Made by a program: the position numbers and the translations under genes
The notes under the pieces: generated by a model
Database searches by the model: none
Told to the model about the DNA's origin: nothing
What the model saw: only the letters and a program-made list of their open reading frames with translations
Assembly (NCBI GenBank): GCA_008508345.1
Contig: QNGE01000111.1
Span: forward strand, 363,242 to 427,241
Direction: 5' to 3'
Source of the DNA: Paragonimus westermani
Lineage: Eukaryota; Platyhelminthes; Trematoda; Plagiorchiida; Troglotrematidae
DNA length: 64,000 nt
Shown: piece by piece, positions 1 to 9,839 of the stretch
Layout: each line of letters begins with the position of its first letter
Numbering within the stretch: the first letter of the stretch is position 1

Positions 1-600
1 AATTTGACGAAGAGTGAAAATGTGATCTATACATCCCCGCCCGGGGCGAAACCCTGCCTGTTCTTCCCTAATGTTTACCTCCCGAGCTGCAGTGAGTCGG
101 CGAAGTATAATGGATGCTAAAACCCTAGAAATGACTGGGGTCAAACTAATTCCTCTGTGGTTTTCATAAGAGCCCCTTATACCTTTCTTGAATATGGCAA
201 CTACTATCGAGTGACCCCAGTTCGGGGGTATGGTTTCCGTCGTCTACACAAGTTGAAACAAATGAGTCAATGCCTCTACTAACGCCACTTCCCCTTTTTG
301 AAAAGTGCTGGCACGAGGTCATCTGGACCAGCAGCCTTATTACGCTTGAGAGCCGCAATGCAATTGCGGACCTCTGTCTCAGTGGGTGGATCCAAGTCTA
401 CCAACCAGGGCACTATATTACAAGTTTGTGGTGGCAACGCGGTTGAACCAGGAGGCCAGTTGAATTTACCCTCGTCGATAGCTTCACTGACAGAAGGTCG
501 CCTGGGACCAGTGGCACGGATAAGCTTGAACAGTTCGCCAGTGTTTCCTGAAGCAAAAGCCACATTTCCTTAACTTTTCCGATCAGCCTTTGGGATACGT
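1..600 (-). mobile_element. RTE-type LINE reverse transcriptase fragment, runs off the window start
   Basis: Read on the minus strand, this stretch encodes the linker and first part of an RTE-clade reverse transcriptase. 563 to 279 is an open frame with the motif NKAAGPDDLVPALFKKG. After frameshifts the frame continues toward position 1 with recognisable pieces: an AIFKKG block, a CENHRGISLTPV block and EEQAGFRPGRGCIDHIFTLRQ. That order is what I know from RTE/BovB-like elements. The segment between the SEAI and FNWPP motifs is shorter than usual, so an internal deletion is likely. Stops and frame changes mean it is dead. The YADD catalytic box would lie beyond the window edge. Clade assignment is by recall of motif style. 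Confidence 0.8.
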
Positions 601-1084
601 TTCAGTTTCTACGGACATCTCTTCTACACTTGTTATATGAACTGCCAGAAGGGATGTTCCGTCTGGCTTCTAACAACTCCAAGAATTTCCAAGAGATCCA
701 ATGTTTGTTCATTCCATGTACCCCCATGCCGCATGCTAACGTACCTGCTTCACGAATGGCCTGTGTCACCTGGGTCTAGCAACGATCAGGATCTTCGGAG
801 TGAGAACTACTAAGGCAGGTTTCTAAGCTGGTTTGATACTTAAGCTTTACTGATTGTACAGTCAGTTTCTCAACCACCAATCGTTGCTGTCGGTGAGGTC
901 CTTACTCAGCAAAGGTGAGTACTCCATTCAAACGACACCAGGTGTGCACGCATGTCGCTCAGAGGAGACTCCAGGAACCTATCCGGGATACACAGTGCAC
1001 AAAGTGTAACAGATGTCGCGGAAGTTGACCTAAAGAAAGACCTATGAATTTGGCTGTCGTCTGGTTTATCCTTCTCTTACCATC
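601..1084. other. unassigned stretch between LINE fragments
   Basis: No gene is recognised. A short frame at 859-911 is bounded by an AG and a GTGAGT, but it sits among LINE debris and is probably chance. The sequence is most likely older retroelement material. Confidence 0.3.
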
Positions 1085-1830
1085 ATCAGATGGCCGCCGA
1101 AAGGGGATTCAGGACTACTGGGATGATAGAAAAAAAGACCTTTCCTCGCATAGACAGAAATGCCTTTCAAACGATCTACGGAGTCTATATAAGACCACTG
1201 CTCGAGTATGCTAATCAAATCGTTTACACTGGCTTGAAAGGGGACATGCTGGCCATTGAACGTGTCCAGCGAGTAGCCACAAAAATGGTCACTATCTTGC
1301 GGCATCTATCTCACGAATCTTCTCTCGATATTCCTGATCTTTATCCACTTGAGTTTCGAAGACTCCGTGACGACTTATTGCTTAAACACTCTTCCTTTAG
1401 CGAAGGACTCGTGAAATAAATCTTTACCCCAGTAGCTGATAAGAGTCCGAGGTGTTGTCAGAAAGCTCTACAAGCTTCGATCCCGGACCTTCCTTGGGCT
1501 ACAGTTCTTTTATAAGATTACCAACCACTGGGAAGACTGTCCATTGGACGTTGTTAGCTGATTTTCCAGGGACCACTTCAAAGGTGATTGGATTCCCACC
1601 TACTTAAGAAACTGTTAGATTAGTAATTTACTCTGTTCTGCTAGATTATTTCACTCGGTTCTTGGTACTTCGTGTAACGCCAAGAGTGGTGCTCCACCCT
1701 GTTGTCAATGGAAGCCTTTCAGTTCAATAGGAAACCGCCCGATATCGAAACAGATAAACTGACTGAAGTCGGGTAACTTAGGCCTCCAGCCTCGAATCCG
1801 TGCATAAGTCGCTGAAAAATTCAACGCCCA
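1085..1830 (+). mobile_element. CR1/jockey-type LINE 3' end (post-RT region and 3' tail)
   Basis: The frame 1090-1419 encodes the C-terminal part of a non-LTR reverse transcriptase: YIRPLLEYANQIVYTG, then IERVQRVATKMV, then LYPLEFRRLRDDLLL. These are the hallmark thumb and C-terminal motifs of jockey/CR1-like elements. Downstream, 1490-1620, frameshifted remains of the final helix (LDSHLLKKLLD) can be read. From about 1640 to 1790 a non-coding tail is shared with another LINE remnant at 4600-4770. EN and catalytic RT parts are missing, which suggests a 5'-truncated and decayed insertion. Confidence 0.75.
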
Positions 1831-2029
1831 GGCGCCCGATATACCGGTCTCCAATATACTAATTAAGCGATAAAATATTTTGGAGAAAAATTAACACGAA
1901 GGGGACAGTGCATGCATGAGGCTGGAGGCACTGACAAGAGCTAACGACGGGACCGATCAAAGAAAGACGGTAATCAAAAATTGTCACCCCATAAAATAAA
2001 TGGATCTGGGCTGTATCTATACCAACTGT

Positions 2030-2720
2030 CTTGTTCCGATTAATAAACCTCGAGAGCTAAAAAAGATGACACACGAGAAGTACCCTCAGATTGTGAGTCT
2101 CAATGAGAATATGGCTGATACCAGAAATCAGTGGGAATGAAAACTGTATTCCTGGCTATTCAGTTTATCGTGATGATTGCAAAAGAGGATGCATGTGGGT
2201 GTTGGGGGGTCGCTACATAACGCAGCCATAAGTTACCTCTTCTTTTTGTTTGCAGCGGCATTATTCCTTCTTACATGTGCGACGTTGTGTGGTTACAAAC
2301 AAAGTTCCGTAGCCACGATTCTTATCACCGGGAGTTATGTACCTCTCACCCTGGAGGATGAGGCGCTTCTGTCTCGTTTGAACGAATTTATTCCCAATCA
2401 GCATTCCTCCCATTTGCTTATCGTGAGTGATTTAAACGCCCCAAAAGAATCCTCGTAGCTAGATCTCGTACCACAAACGAAAGTCATTAGATTGATCAGG
2501 TTACTCTTGAGGCTCCCTGAGACCAAAATGATCATTTGATCCTGGTCTTTGACTTCCATTGTTACTGGGTGCAGCAGCCTGCAAAGAATTAGCTGGTCCG
2601 CAATTTCAACCGGGCCGACTTTGAGAGTATGAGTAATCATCTCATACAGCTTTACGTGGACACCACTTCAGTCACCTCAATTCACCAACTTATAAAACGT
2701 GTGCCATACGAGGCTGACAT
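2030..2720 (+). mobile_element. LINE endonuclease (APE-type) and linker fragment
   Basis: Across several frames the plus strand reads as the apurinic-like endonuclease of a CR1/jockey-type LINE. A CIPGYSVYRDD block lies near 2150, followed by RLNEFIPNQHSSHLLIVSDLNAPKES (2377-2455), which corresponds to the usual LLIVGDFNAP box. DHLILVFDFHCYW, matching the SDH box, is near 2530-2570, and NFNRADFESMSNHLIQL near 2600-2650. The GD of the NAP box reads SD and the frame is broken several times, so the enzyme cannot be functional. Confidence 0.7.
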
Positions 2721-2729
2721 TTCGTGTGT

Positions 2730-3480
2730 CCCACACAAGTTGATAACCGGCTTTCCACTAAAAAGAAGTATTTACCGACCTCTTGAAAGCCGTGTGAGTT
2801 CTTTTATTCAATCCCTACAATTGCACAGGCTTAGATGGTTAGGCCGTGTTAAGAATGCCAGCTAGTCGTCTTCCACACCGAGCACTGTTCGCTGACACTG
2901 CGACTGACTGGTGTAAGATGCGAGGTGGATAGATAATGACCTGGCGTAGGGAAATGAAGTCGTTCACCAAGGGTTTGGCCACTGTGGGTGGAGTTCGTCT
3001 CCCGGGCTGGGGCCCTCGCGACTTATCAGCATCATCATGGTTGTGTGTGGGCTGAGATACTGCCAGGACGCCCAGACCTAGACAGGAGAACGACTAGGTT
3101 TCTCAACCAAAGCCTTTGGCCCGAAAGCCTGTATCGCAAGGCAGCGGGTGGGTGGCGGTGTACCAGAAATGGTACGTTTCTCAGGAAGAGATGCCAACCA
3201 TTTTCCAACCCCCAACCTGGAGGACCAAGAGACTGTGGTTTGTCAGACCTCTACCTGTTGGCCTGCCTGGTATGAGTAACTCTGTCCAGTTTAGCCCAAA
3301 AGGTCATCGAGATGCGCAAGCCGTCACACCACGTCAAGGTCCAGTCTCACCGTGACGGCCTCGCGACTCACAGAGTCGGTGGCTTGAGACTCTAGGTGAG
3401 ATGGCGGCTAATCGAGCTTAGTGGCATGAATGTTGTCGTTATTTGTCCGAGTTGTCTGTGAAGTGAGTGCATTCAATGAC
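2730..3480 (+). mobile_element. RTE-type LINE C-terminal region, interrupted by an insertion
   Basis: The plus strand encodes the C-terminal domain typical of trematode RTE elements: LQLHRLRWLGRV (about 2818-2853), ASRLPHRALFAD (about 2860-2900), MTWRREMKSFTKGLATVGGVRLPGWGPRD (about 2937-3023). The text breaks off at 3023 and resumes at 3359 with PRDSQSRWLETLGEMAANRA. The 335-bp piece in between is a separate insertion. One in-frame TAG after the RGG motif and a TAG late in the tail show decay. Confidence 0.75.
3024..3358. mobile_element. 335-bp insertion with perfect 10-bp target-site duplication
   Basis: The ten bases CCTCGCGACT occur at 3014-3023 and again at 3359-3368, exactly where the RTE protein text stops and restarts (GWGPRD / PRDSQSRWLETLG). 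The intervening 335 bp is therefore a clean insertion, GC-rich, without terminal inverted repeats or a poly(A) tail that I can see. It has two overlapping short open frames but no recognised protein. A SINE-like or short non-autonomous element is the simplest reading. Confidence 0.65.
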
Positions 3481-3879
3481 GCAGGGCAGTGAAAGCCGTA
3501 ATGAGGCTGTCTCGCTGATGACGCTTTACTCTCACTTGCAGCTCGGTTGTTTGTTTGCAAGGTGTAGGCACCTTGATGTTAAATGTATGAATATAGACGT
3601 AGTTATTTCCAGTAGTTAGGTCCCTTCCCGTCCAATTCTTTTTTCCTTCTCTCTCTTCCTATACAGGGTTTGTTTTTTCTTCATGGTTGTGTGGCAATTA
3701 AGCATTTGTATGATGTATTGGTGTCTATGATGACCGTAGCGTTTGATCAAGCTCGAGTGATTCACAGTGGTCTACCTTCCTTTAGGGAGCGATGCTGTGC
3801 TGTAGTTCTAACCATTCACACAGATCACGCTTTTGTTGATCACTGTGATAGCAAACCCTTGTCTGCAGTGTGGCGTGGG

Positions 3880-4110
3880 TGGATAAACAGCACCAGACAC
3901 GGACGCGTCTTTTCTACATATGTCTCACCCCCACTTCATAGGCAAGGATTAGACCAATCCGGTCAGATGCAGCACAAATTGACCTATCCACGGTAAATCG
4001 CATGTGACCTCTGTTCCTCTGTTAATGTGATTTCAGTTACAACACTCTTGAGGGAAGCCACCCGTGGCGGTTGAAACGTAAAGTATTACAACTTGCTCGT
4101 AACGTTGGGG
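3880..4110 (+). repeat. dispersed repeat family A, copy 1
   Basis: The reverse complement of this interval matches 27640-27872 closely for about 230 bp, including the block around the ACGCGTCCGTGTCTGGTGCTG motif and the terminal segment rich in hairpins. Within 4036-4103 three nested helices are possible: GTTAC/GTAAC (outer), GCCAC/GTGGC (4057-4061 with 4064-4068) and GTAA/TTAC (4078-4081 with 4086-4089), with a GAAA at 4073-4076. This resembles the hammerhead-type ends reported for Penelope-like elements. That assignment is inference. Confidence 0.55.
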
Positions 4111-4169
4111 TTCATTTATCTGTGAAATAATGAAACAGAGCTTTACTGCCTAGATAAGAAATCGTTCAG

Positions 4170-4800
4170 AATACTACGAGGTTCGTGTAAGATCTCTACT
4201 TAAGTTTGCTAAGCACGTCTTGTGTACTGACTTGAGGAATGACATGCTCGTCGTTGAGCATGTTCAGCGCGCGGCTACCATTTCCAGTTGGGACGCTCAG
4301 AGGACATTGAGCAAACGGTCAACGGGCAATCAGAGGCCACTGAATGCACACTCAGAAGACGGTCGTTTTTCCTGGCCGGTGCTCTTATTCTTGCATGGAT
4401 TTAGTTTTGAGCATAGGCCTCCTCGGGCACTGTTTTTCTTATTGTCTGATAACGGTCAAAGGGGTCATGACACGAAGCTTTACAGAGTCTGTCCACAGAC
4501 CTTCCTGAAACAACAGTTCCGTTTTTTTACGACGTTGTCGGTCAATACAGCGACCTCCCTACTGGTTGGTTGCTGCCTTGGTCGTTTTGGAATGTTATCG
4601 GATTCCCATATAATTAAAACCATGTTTGATTCCAAAACCTATTCTGTTTTTGGTACTTTCTGTAATCCCCAAGAGCGGTGCTACATCCTGTTTTTGATGC
4701 CTGCTTTTCGGGTGGACCGACGCACATTGGGTGTGGGAACAGACAAACCGACTGCAACCAAGTGCACTTGGTCTCGTATCTCATTCTCGTGTATTGTTAG
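4170..4800 (+). mobile_element. second CR1/jockey-type LINE 3' end
   Basis: The plus strand reads LLKFAKHVLCTDLRNDMLVVEHVQRAAT near 4200-4280, the counterpart of the RPLLEYANQ..ERVQRAATK motif. Further on is FFYDVVGQYSDLP, the final LINE domain (about 4525-4570). Its last part, 4600-4770, is clearly homologous to 1640-1790 (same order of the GTAA, CAAGAG and GGTGCT blocks), so both are ends of the same element family. A large piece of the post-RT domain is deleted. Confidence 0.65.
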
Positions 4801-5560
4801 CTGAAATCGCTTGTAGACGGACTTCCAGTCATTATATTTAGACTCGTGTCAAACTTTTGGAGACTTGCATCCCAAATTTAACTTCAGGTTCGAAATCGAA
4901 AGCGCTGTTCCTTATGAAGAAGTATTTCTGTCCACAAAATTGGAACTCGAAGATTATGACTTAATTTTAGAGGCATCAGTTTATTTTCCGTGGCGTATAG
5001 GTTTTTCACTGACCTTGAAGTACATCCTTCCACTAAACATTGTGTAAGCCGGATTCTTGAGTAACGGGCAGAATTTGTATACGGTCGCATATGTATTGTC
5101 CACGTGTTTACCGTGGCACTTGTCTTGCAGCTACCACGCCCAGGTAGGCTACTTTTGCCCAGTACTGGTTTTAAATCTCGTGTGCGTTACTGTTATAACT
5201 GACATCCTCCTTTTTCTTACCAGACATGACCTCTGATAGATCATGTAGCTGTGTTGTAGGCAGCATGGTTTCATTCAGGGCTGTTGTCTTTATTGGAGCA
5301 CGCACTTGAGTTCTAATCACGCGTTGGACGTTGTTGTTTCTTTTTTACTTTCGCCAGTCATCGACCACAAAGGTTAGCTATTTAGAAACTGGTCAGGCCG
5401 TTGGAAAACAAAATATCCAACTAGCATAGAATACTGGCTTGGCAGTCCCCAAAATGAAGCATGTAATAGTTGCTTGAGCGAAATTCCAGACCATTTATGA
5501 AGCAGGTACGGTGGTATGCAAGTTACACAAACACGGGGTTTCATAGAGGTCCCTAAATTT
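4801..5560. other. unassigned stretch
   Basis: Short open frames on both strands (for example 4865-5047 plus) show no motif I recognise. Its position between LINE remnants suggests retroelement debris. Confidence 0.3.
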
Positions 5561-7000
5561 GTTGGGTATCAGACGGAACATCCTCCATCGCAAACTATTC
5601 AAGGTTACCCGTACTACTGGTCTGAGGCGTCCTTTTGTCAGTGAAGCTAACAAGGAGACAGATGGCACACTCACCCAGAATGAGTCCAGAAGGTTTGATC
5701 GATGAGCGGAACTCTTTGAAGTTCAATTTAGTTGGTCTCTTGCTTCTGTTGTGTTACAGCTGCAAAGTCGTAGTGTTGTTACCTGGCGGGCAAGTTTCAA
5801 ACAACCTCCCAGAACTGAAACCCGCTATTGTGTTTCGGCTCGGACACGCGATAGGATTGCTGGCGCAGATAACATCTTAACAACACTTTTCAAATAAGGT
5901 GTCAAGGCGTTAGTAGTGCTCTTGACTCAATTGTTTCAGTTCGCGTGAGTGACGTAATACACCCTTCTCTGTTGGGATCACTGGATGATGGTTTCAATAT
6001 TCAGTTGGAAAATCAGGGGCCCTTGCGAAAACTGTGAGTGGCCTAGATTGATCCTAGTCACTTCGAGAGTTCTGGCATCCATTATACTGTGTTGTTCTTA
6101 TTTCGTCCTGGTGCTTTTCTCGGAACCTTCACACATAGTTCGGATTGTCGTATCGTTTGTCTTATCGCTTTTGGTTTGAATTGTAAATTAGTATTTCTGA
6201 ACGTTGTAAGACTTTTAAACTTGATGTCTTCTCTTGGATTTGTGTGTAGTTGTCTGGTTGCTATTAAATATCCGTGGAGTTGATGGAGTTTAAGGTGATT
6301 TTTTCCCTACTTCGCGTGTTTGTTTTTGGTCTGCGGATGAGTTGGAATGTGTAGACAGTATCACTCTGCTTTGTCTCTCTGCTAATGACTTGCAAATCTC
6401 GTTAAATAACTTTAACACTCAGGCGTCCGTTTGGGATGCACCTTCGTACTTTCAAAGCGCCAATGGGTGCCACAAGGTCGAAACTCTCCACGCCCTTTTT
6501 CTGTTACCGGACTCTAGTTGAGCTTGTAGATTGTTTCATTTTGTTGGTTGGTATCGTCTCGTCATACGTTGTTGATGGTGTGGCATCATAATTAATAGCA
6601 GGGACACTTGTTACTTTCGTCAATCAGCAGCACCCACAACATCATAATTATGCCCGTTCATCACTGCAAAAAGGGTGTATTATACAGCTCTGCGATCCAC
6701 TTTGTTTTATGGTTTAGTGACGATGGCCATTATCGGAATGACACCCTTTAACCATCGTTGTCATTGGTGATGAATTCAGATCGCTTGAGCAACTCGGTTG
6801 TTCACCATCGCCTATTCCGAAAAACTTCATTCACGCTATCAGTCAGTTAAATTTCACAAATACATAGTCTGAGTTAGTTAGACCATGTACTCTGCTCTCC
6901 ACCTAACGGAGTATCACGCCGTAACTTATTTACCAAGATCGCCGACAGTTGGCTAATATCGCAAAGTCGTCAGGTTATGACGTGTTTACAAGATGTGAAC
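5560..7000 (+). mobile_element. degraded RTE-type LINE, linker through post-RT region
   Basis: Split over several frames, the plus strand carries the RTE order of motifs: a TDGTLTQNESRRFDR linker near 5650, EVQFSWSLAS (about 5719), AGADNILTTLF (about 5861), TSRVLASIIL (about 6061), a YADD-like region decayed to CVDSITLL (about 6353), VTGLELEVVDCF-like text (about 6500), and LYSSAIHFVLWF-like remnants of the VRSVLLYGCETW block (about 6670-6720). Roughly the same coding span as the fragment at 1-600, but in the opposite orientation and much more complete. Many stops and frameshifts. Confidence 0.65.
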
Positions 7001-8452
7001 TTATCTGTTGCTCCGATGAGTGGTCAGTGTCACTTACCCGACTGGCGAGCTCGTGATAATTGATCGGCTGCTGGAAACGCTTGGGTTTTTGCAGCATATC
7101 TACATTGACAACGCAGGTAACCGTTTTTCATCTCTTTCTTATATATTCTTCTTCACTTTAATGCTCGCCAGCAGCTCGATCCTTATAGTCGTCTGTTCAG
7201 AATGATGGCCGTAATAAACACATGGCCCTCACCAATTTCGAGTTAATAACTAGAGGGGGTTACTGTTTGGTTTCGCCGCCGCTGGACTTTCCACTGATTT
7301 TTGTAACTATGGTAGTCAAATTGTTTTCTTAAACTGCCTGTATGAACAAAAACCTTCACGAGAACATTTTTGCCTAGCAAGCTGTCCACAGCGCTAGGTT
7401 AACAGTACGTTGTACCAGCAACTGTGGATGATGACATCATTATTGACGGAGTTCTTTTGAACAAATGTATGTGCTGGTTTGTAAACCCTTCTAAAGTGGC
7501 CCTACGGTGCTTGCGAATGACGCCTCATTGGATACCTATATTTCCTTCAGAGAACCAAACGTTGTCAGAAGCTGTAGAAACATCTTTTCCGATTACGTGA
7601 GAAGTGTAAGTGTGGTGGAATCGGATGGCGTGGAATAGGCACGGTGTAGTTGCAGTCTACTGAAAGCTAACAGAATTGCGGGTGCCCTGGCGACTGATTA
7701 CTCAACGTGTAGTCGATGGTCATTTCTTGTCTTATAGCGATCGTTGACATACGCAATTTGAATACAATCCACTAATGTAAGCATCTAATGTAGTCTGGAT
7801 GCTGTTGTTTGGCTTTAAAATTTCAGTTATTAGAAGTAGATATTGACTACCGAAGAATCTGTCGCGAAATTTGCCTACTTTCCTGTCTGCATGTTGACCA
7901 GATGTTGCTTCTAAAGGCTTCGTTCTTGGACTTTTTTGTGGAGTATCTGAAACGGTTGTTGCAGTTGCATTCTCCCTTGGTGTTGTGCGTATTTTCCGCA
8001 TTGGATCAAGTCGGCCAGTTATTGGTGGCCGGTTGGCGAGCTGGTAACCTTTCACTGTATCTTCAAAAATGCTTAGGAGTTTTGTTTCATGTATTCAGTT
8101 TCTGTACCCACTAGCAAATTGATGGGCTTTATCGGCATCGCATATGTCGAGAGATGTAGCTCACAACCCCTGATTGAGTATCCGTGTGGTAGTCCATACG
8201 TAATTTTACTAGACTACGAAATCGCCAGCTATATACCGTGTAGATTACCCTTCTTGGTAACCCATTCTTTTCATCTTCAACTATCGTGAAAGTTGTGGCA
8301 GCCGGTTGGAATGCTGCATGGTTTACGTTTTTTGAATCCGAAATTCGTAAGCGCTGTTGTGTTGAACTGCTTTTACCTTCCGCCTCGAACAGTTCCACTC
8401 CATTCATTTCTTGTGTAGGTTGTTTATCTGCCTCATTTTTCTCTATCTTTCA
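7001..8452. other. upstream region of hyccin, no supported gene
   Basis: Contains several 60-107-codon frames without recognised motifs. Just before hyccin, a pyrimidine run ending in CAG (8429-8455) is a strong 3' splice site and a GTAAGC at 8348 is a possible 5' splice site. Together these would give an intron of about 108 bp in the 5' untranslated region. A leucine-rich frame at 7824-8041, with an AG upstream and a GTAACC after it, is a weak exon candidate. Confidence 0.35.
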
Positions 8453-8455
8453 GAT
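8429..8455 (+). promoter_or_regulatory. 3' splice site of a probable 5'UTR intron of hyccin
   Basis: A long pyrimidine tract ends in TTTCAG at 8455, 22 bases before the hyccin ATG. A GTAAGC at 8348-8353 could be its partner. A TGA just upstream of the ATG shows that the exon 5' part is untranslated in the hyccin frame. Confidence 0.45.
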
Positions 8456-8477
8456 TCTCGCTGCTGCTTGAGCACCC

Positions 8478-9839
8478 ATGCCATCCAAAGTTACAAAATG
8501 GCTTGCTGCCTACAAACCATCCTCATCAGATGCAATCGATGAGTTGGCTAGCTGGATGTATACGCACGTGAAGCTTCTGGAGGAAATCGAAGAAGTATTA
8601 GAAAAGCTCTCCTCAGCCCTAATTCCCGAAGTGTGTCAACGACTACATGCATTTTACAAGGCCAAGTCGCATTCTCTTCGGCGATTTGCTGTTCTTCTAC
8701 TACCTTCCCTCCTTTATACCTATTTATCCCATTTCTGCGAAGATGATACCACCCTGTCGGTCAGAAGGACCGCTTCGAATCCAGGCGATGTTCAACAGAA
8801 TGTGTTAATCACTAACCTGGCCTCGCTTGAGTCCTGCCTTATTGGAATGGGCCGTCACTTCGAATTGTTCAACCCACATCGTCCACAGTGTCCAAACTCC
8901 GTTGGATATTTTTGTCTTCCCACATTAAGCGAATCTTCTATTTTCAACGACCCAATCCAGAAACCCGAGTCCAGAGCTGACTCCGGGGATGGTGTATTTC
9001 CCGCCCTCACGTTGCCTGTCAATTGTAACCGAATTCCCGCGATCACCTATCTGATACGTGACTATTTGGATACGTTGACTTCCATAGACCTACTTGATAC
9101 AGTGTACACGTTCCTCTCACTTCATTCCATGACGCGATTTTGCAAATTGTGTGATCGTGTGGCGAGCCTGTCCAAACGACCTCGCATCTCAGCTTGTCCC
9201 TCTCTTCTCAGCGATTTGCTCGTTGGGTTGGATATTATTCTTTACAAATTGGATGACGTGGACAAGCGCACAGAAACGGTTCGGCGAACCAGCCTAATTA
9301 TTCGATCGAGTGTGTGGAGTGCGGTTAAGGAGATCGAAAAGCGAGCTGCCTATAACTGCTTATCTGGTCCCTTACTGGTGTGTCGGGCCATATTGCACAG
9401 CCGGGAAGCTGGCTATGGGCCTCGTGCCGTACCTGGTGCTCGTATCGGTGGTGGCTCCGGTGCATTTGTAGACATCGGCTCTTTGCTCATTACTGCCGAA
9501 GATCATACCACTGTGTCTAACGGAACAGAAGCTTCTAAGTCCAGCGATGCGGTTCGCGGAATTCGACCACATCCTTCGGGGGGACCGGAGGTGATCACGA
9601 ACGCCTCATTTCGTCCGGAAACACTTCCTGAAGATATCCCAATTAGTGGGCAGCAAGCACCTGGTCACGGACATAATGTTAATTCTTCTGGAAAAACTTC
9701 CAGATCTGACAAATCTGCATCGGATTCTGGTCGATTATTCGCTACTGATAATCGCACAAGAGCTAACTCACATCGCAAGGACCAAGCTAAAAGTATTAAG
9801 CTAGTGCATGTGAATGCTAAGCGTGTTGGTGTAGAGTGA
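8478..9839 (+). CDS. FAM126A: hyccin / FAM126 family protein, complete single-exon CDS
   Basis: A 453-residue uninterrupted frame matching the hyccin family. Hyccin/FAM126 binds TTC7 and stabilises the PI4KIIIalpha complex that makes PI4P at the plasma membrane. Visible family features in order are: an N-terminal helix with KWLAAYKP; VCQRLHAFY and FAVLLLPSLLYTYL (about residues 50-85); LESCLIGMG (about 117); YFCLPTLSESSIF (about 144); ITYLIRDYL (about 187); LLSDLLVGLDIILYKLDD (about 243); and YNCLSGPLLVCRAIL (about 292). The last 140 residues are low-complexity, Ser/Gly/basic, as in other members with disordered tails. Length is close to the vertebrate form (about 520). The ATG at 8478 follows an upstream stop and a splice acceptor at 8455, so the start is well placed and a 5'UTR intron is likely. 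No intron interrupts the coding region. No polyadenylation signal was spotted nearby. Confidence 0.85.
   Translation: MPSKVTKWLAAYKPSSSDAIDELASWMYTHVKLLEEIEEVLEKLSSALIPEVCQRLHAFYKAKSHSLRRFAVLLLPSLLYTYLSHFCEDDTTLSVRRTASNPGDVQQNVLITNLASLESCLIGMGRHFELFNPHRPQCPNSVGYFCLPTLSESSIFNDPIQKPESRADSGDGVFPALTLPVNCNRIPAITYLIRDYLDTLTSIDLLDTVYTFLSLHSMTRFCKLCDRVASLSKRPRISACPSLLSDLLVGLDIILYKLDDVDKRTETVRRTSLIIRSSVWSAVKEIEKRAAYNCLSGPLLVCRAILHSREAGYGPRAVPGARIGGGSGAFVDIGSLLITAEDHTTVSNGTEASKSSDAVRGIRPHPSGGPEVITNASFRPETLPEDIPISGQQAPGHGHNVNSSGKTSRSDKSASDSGRLFATDNRTRANSHRKDQAKSIKLVHVNAKRVGVE

Noticed and set aside
859..911. Short AG..GTGAGT bounded frame
   Set aside because: Embedded in LINE debris, two frames open, no homology.
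7824..8041. Leucine-rich frame with acceptor-like and donor-like ends upstream of hyccin
   Set aside because: No homology and weak donor. The opposite strand is equally open. Left as part of the unassigned region.
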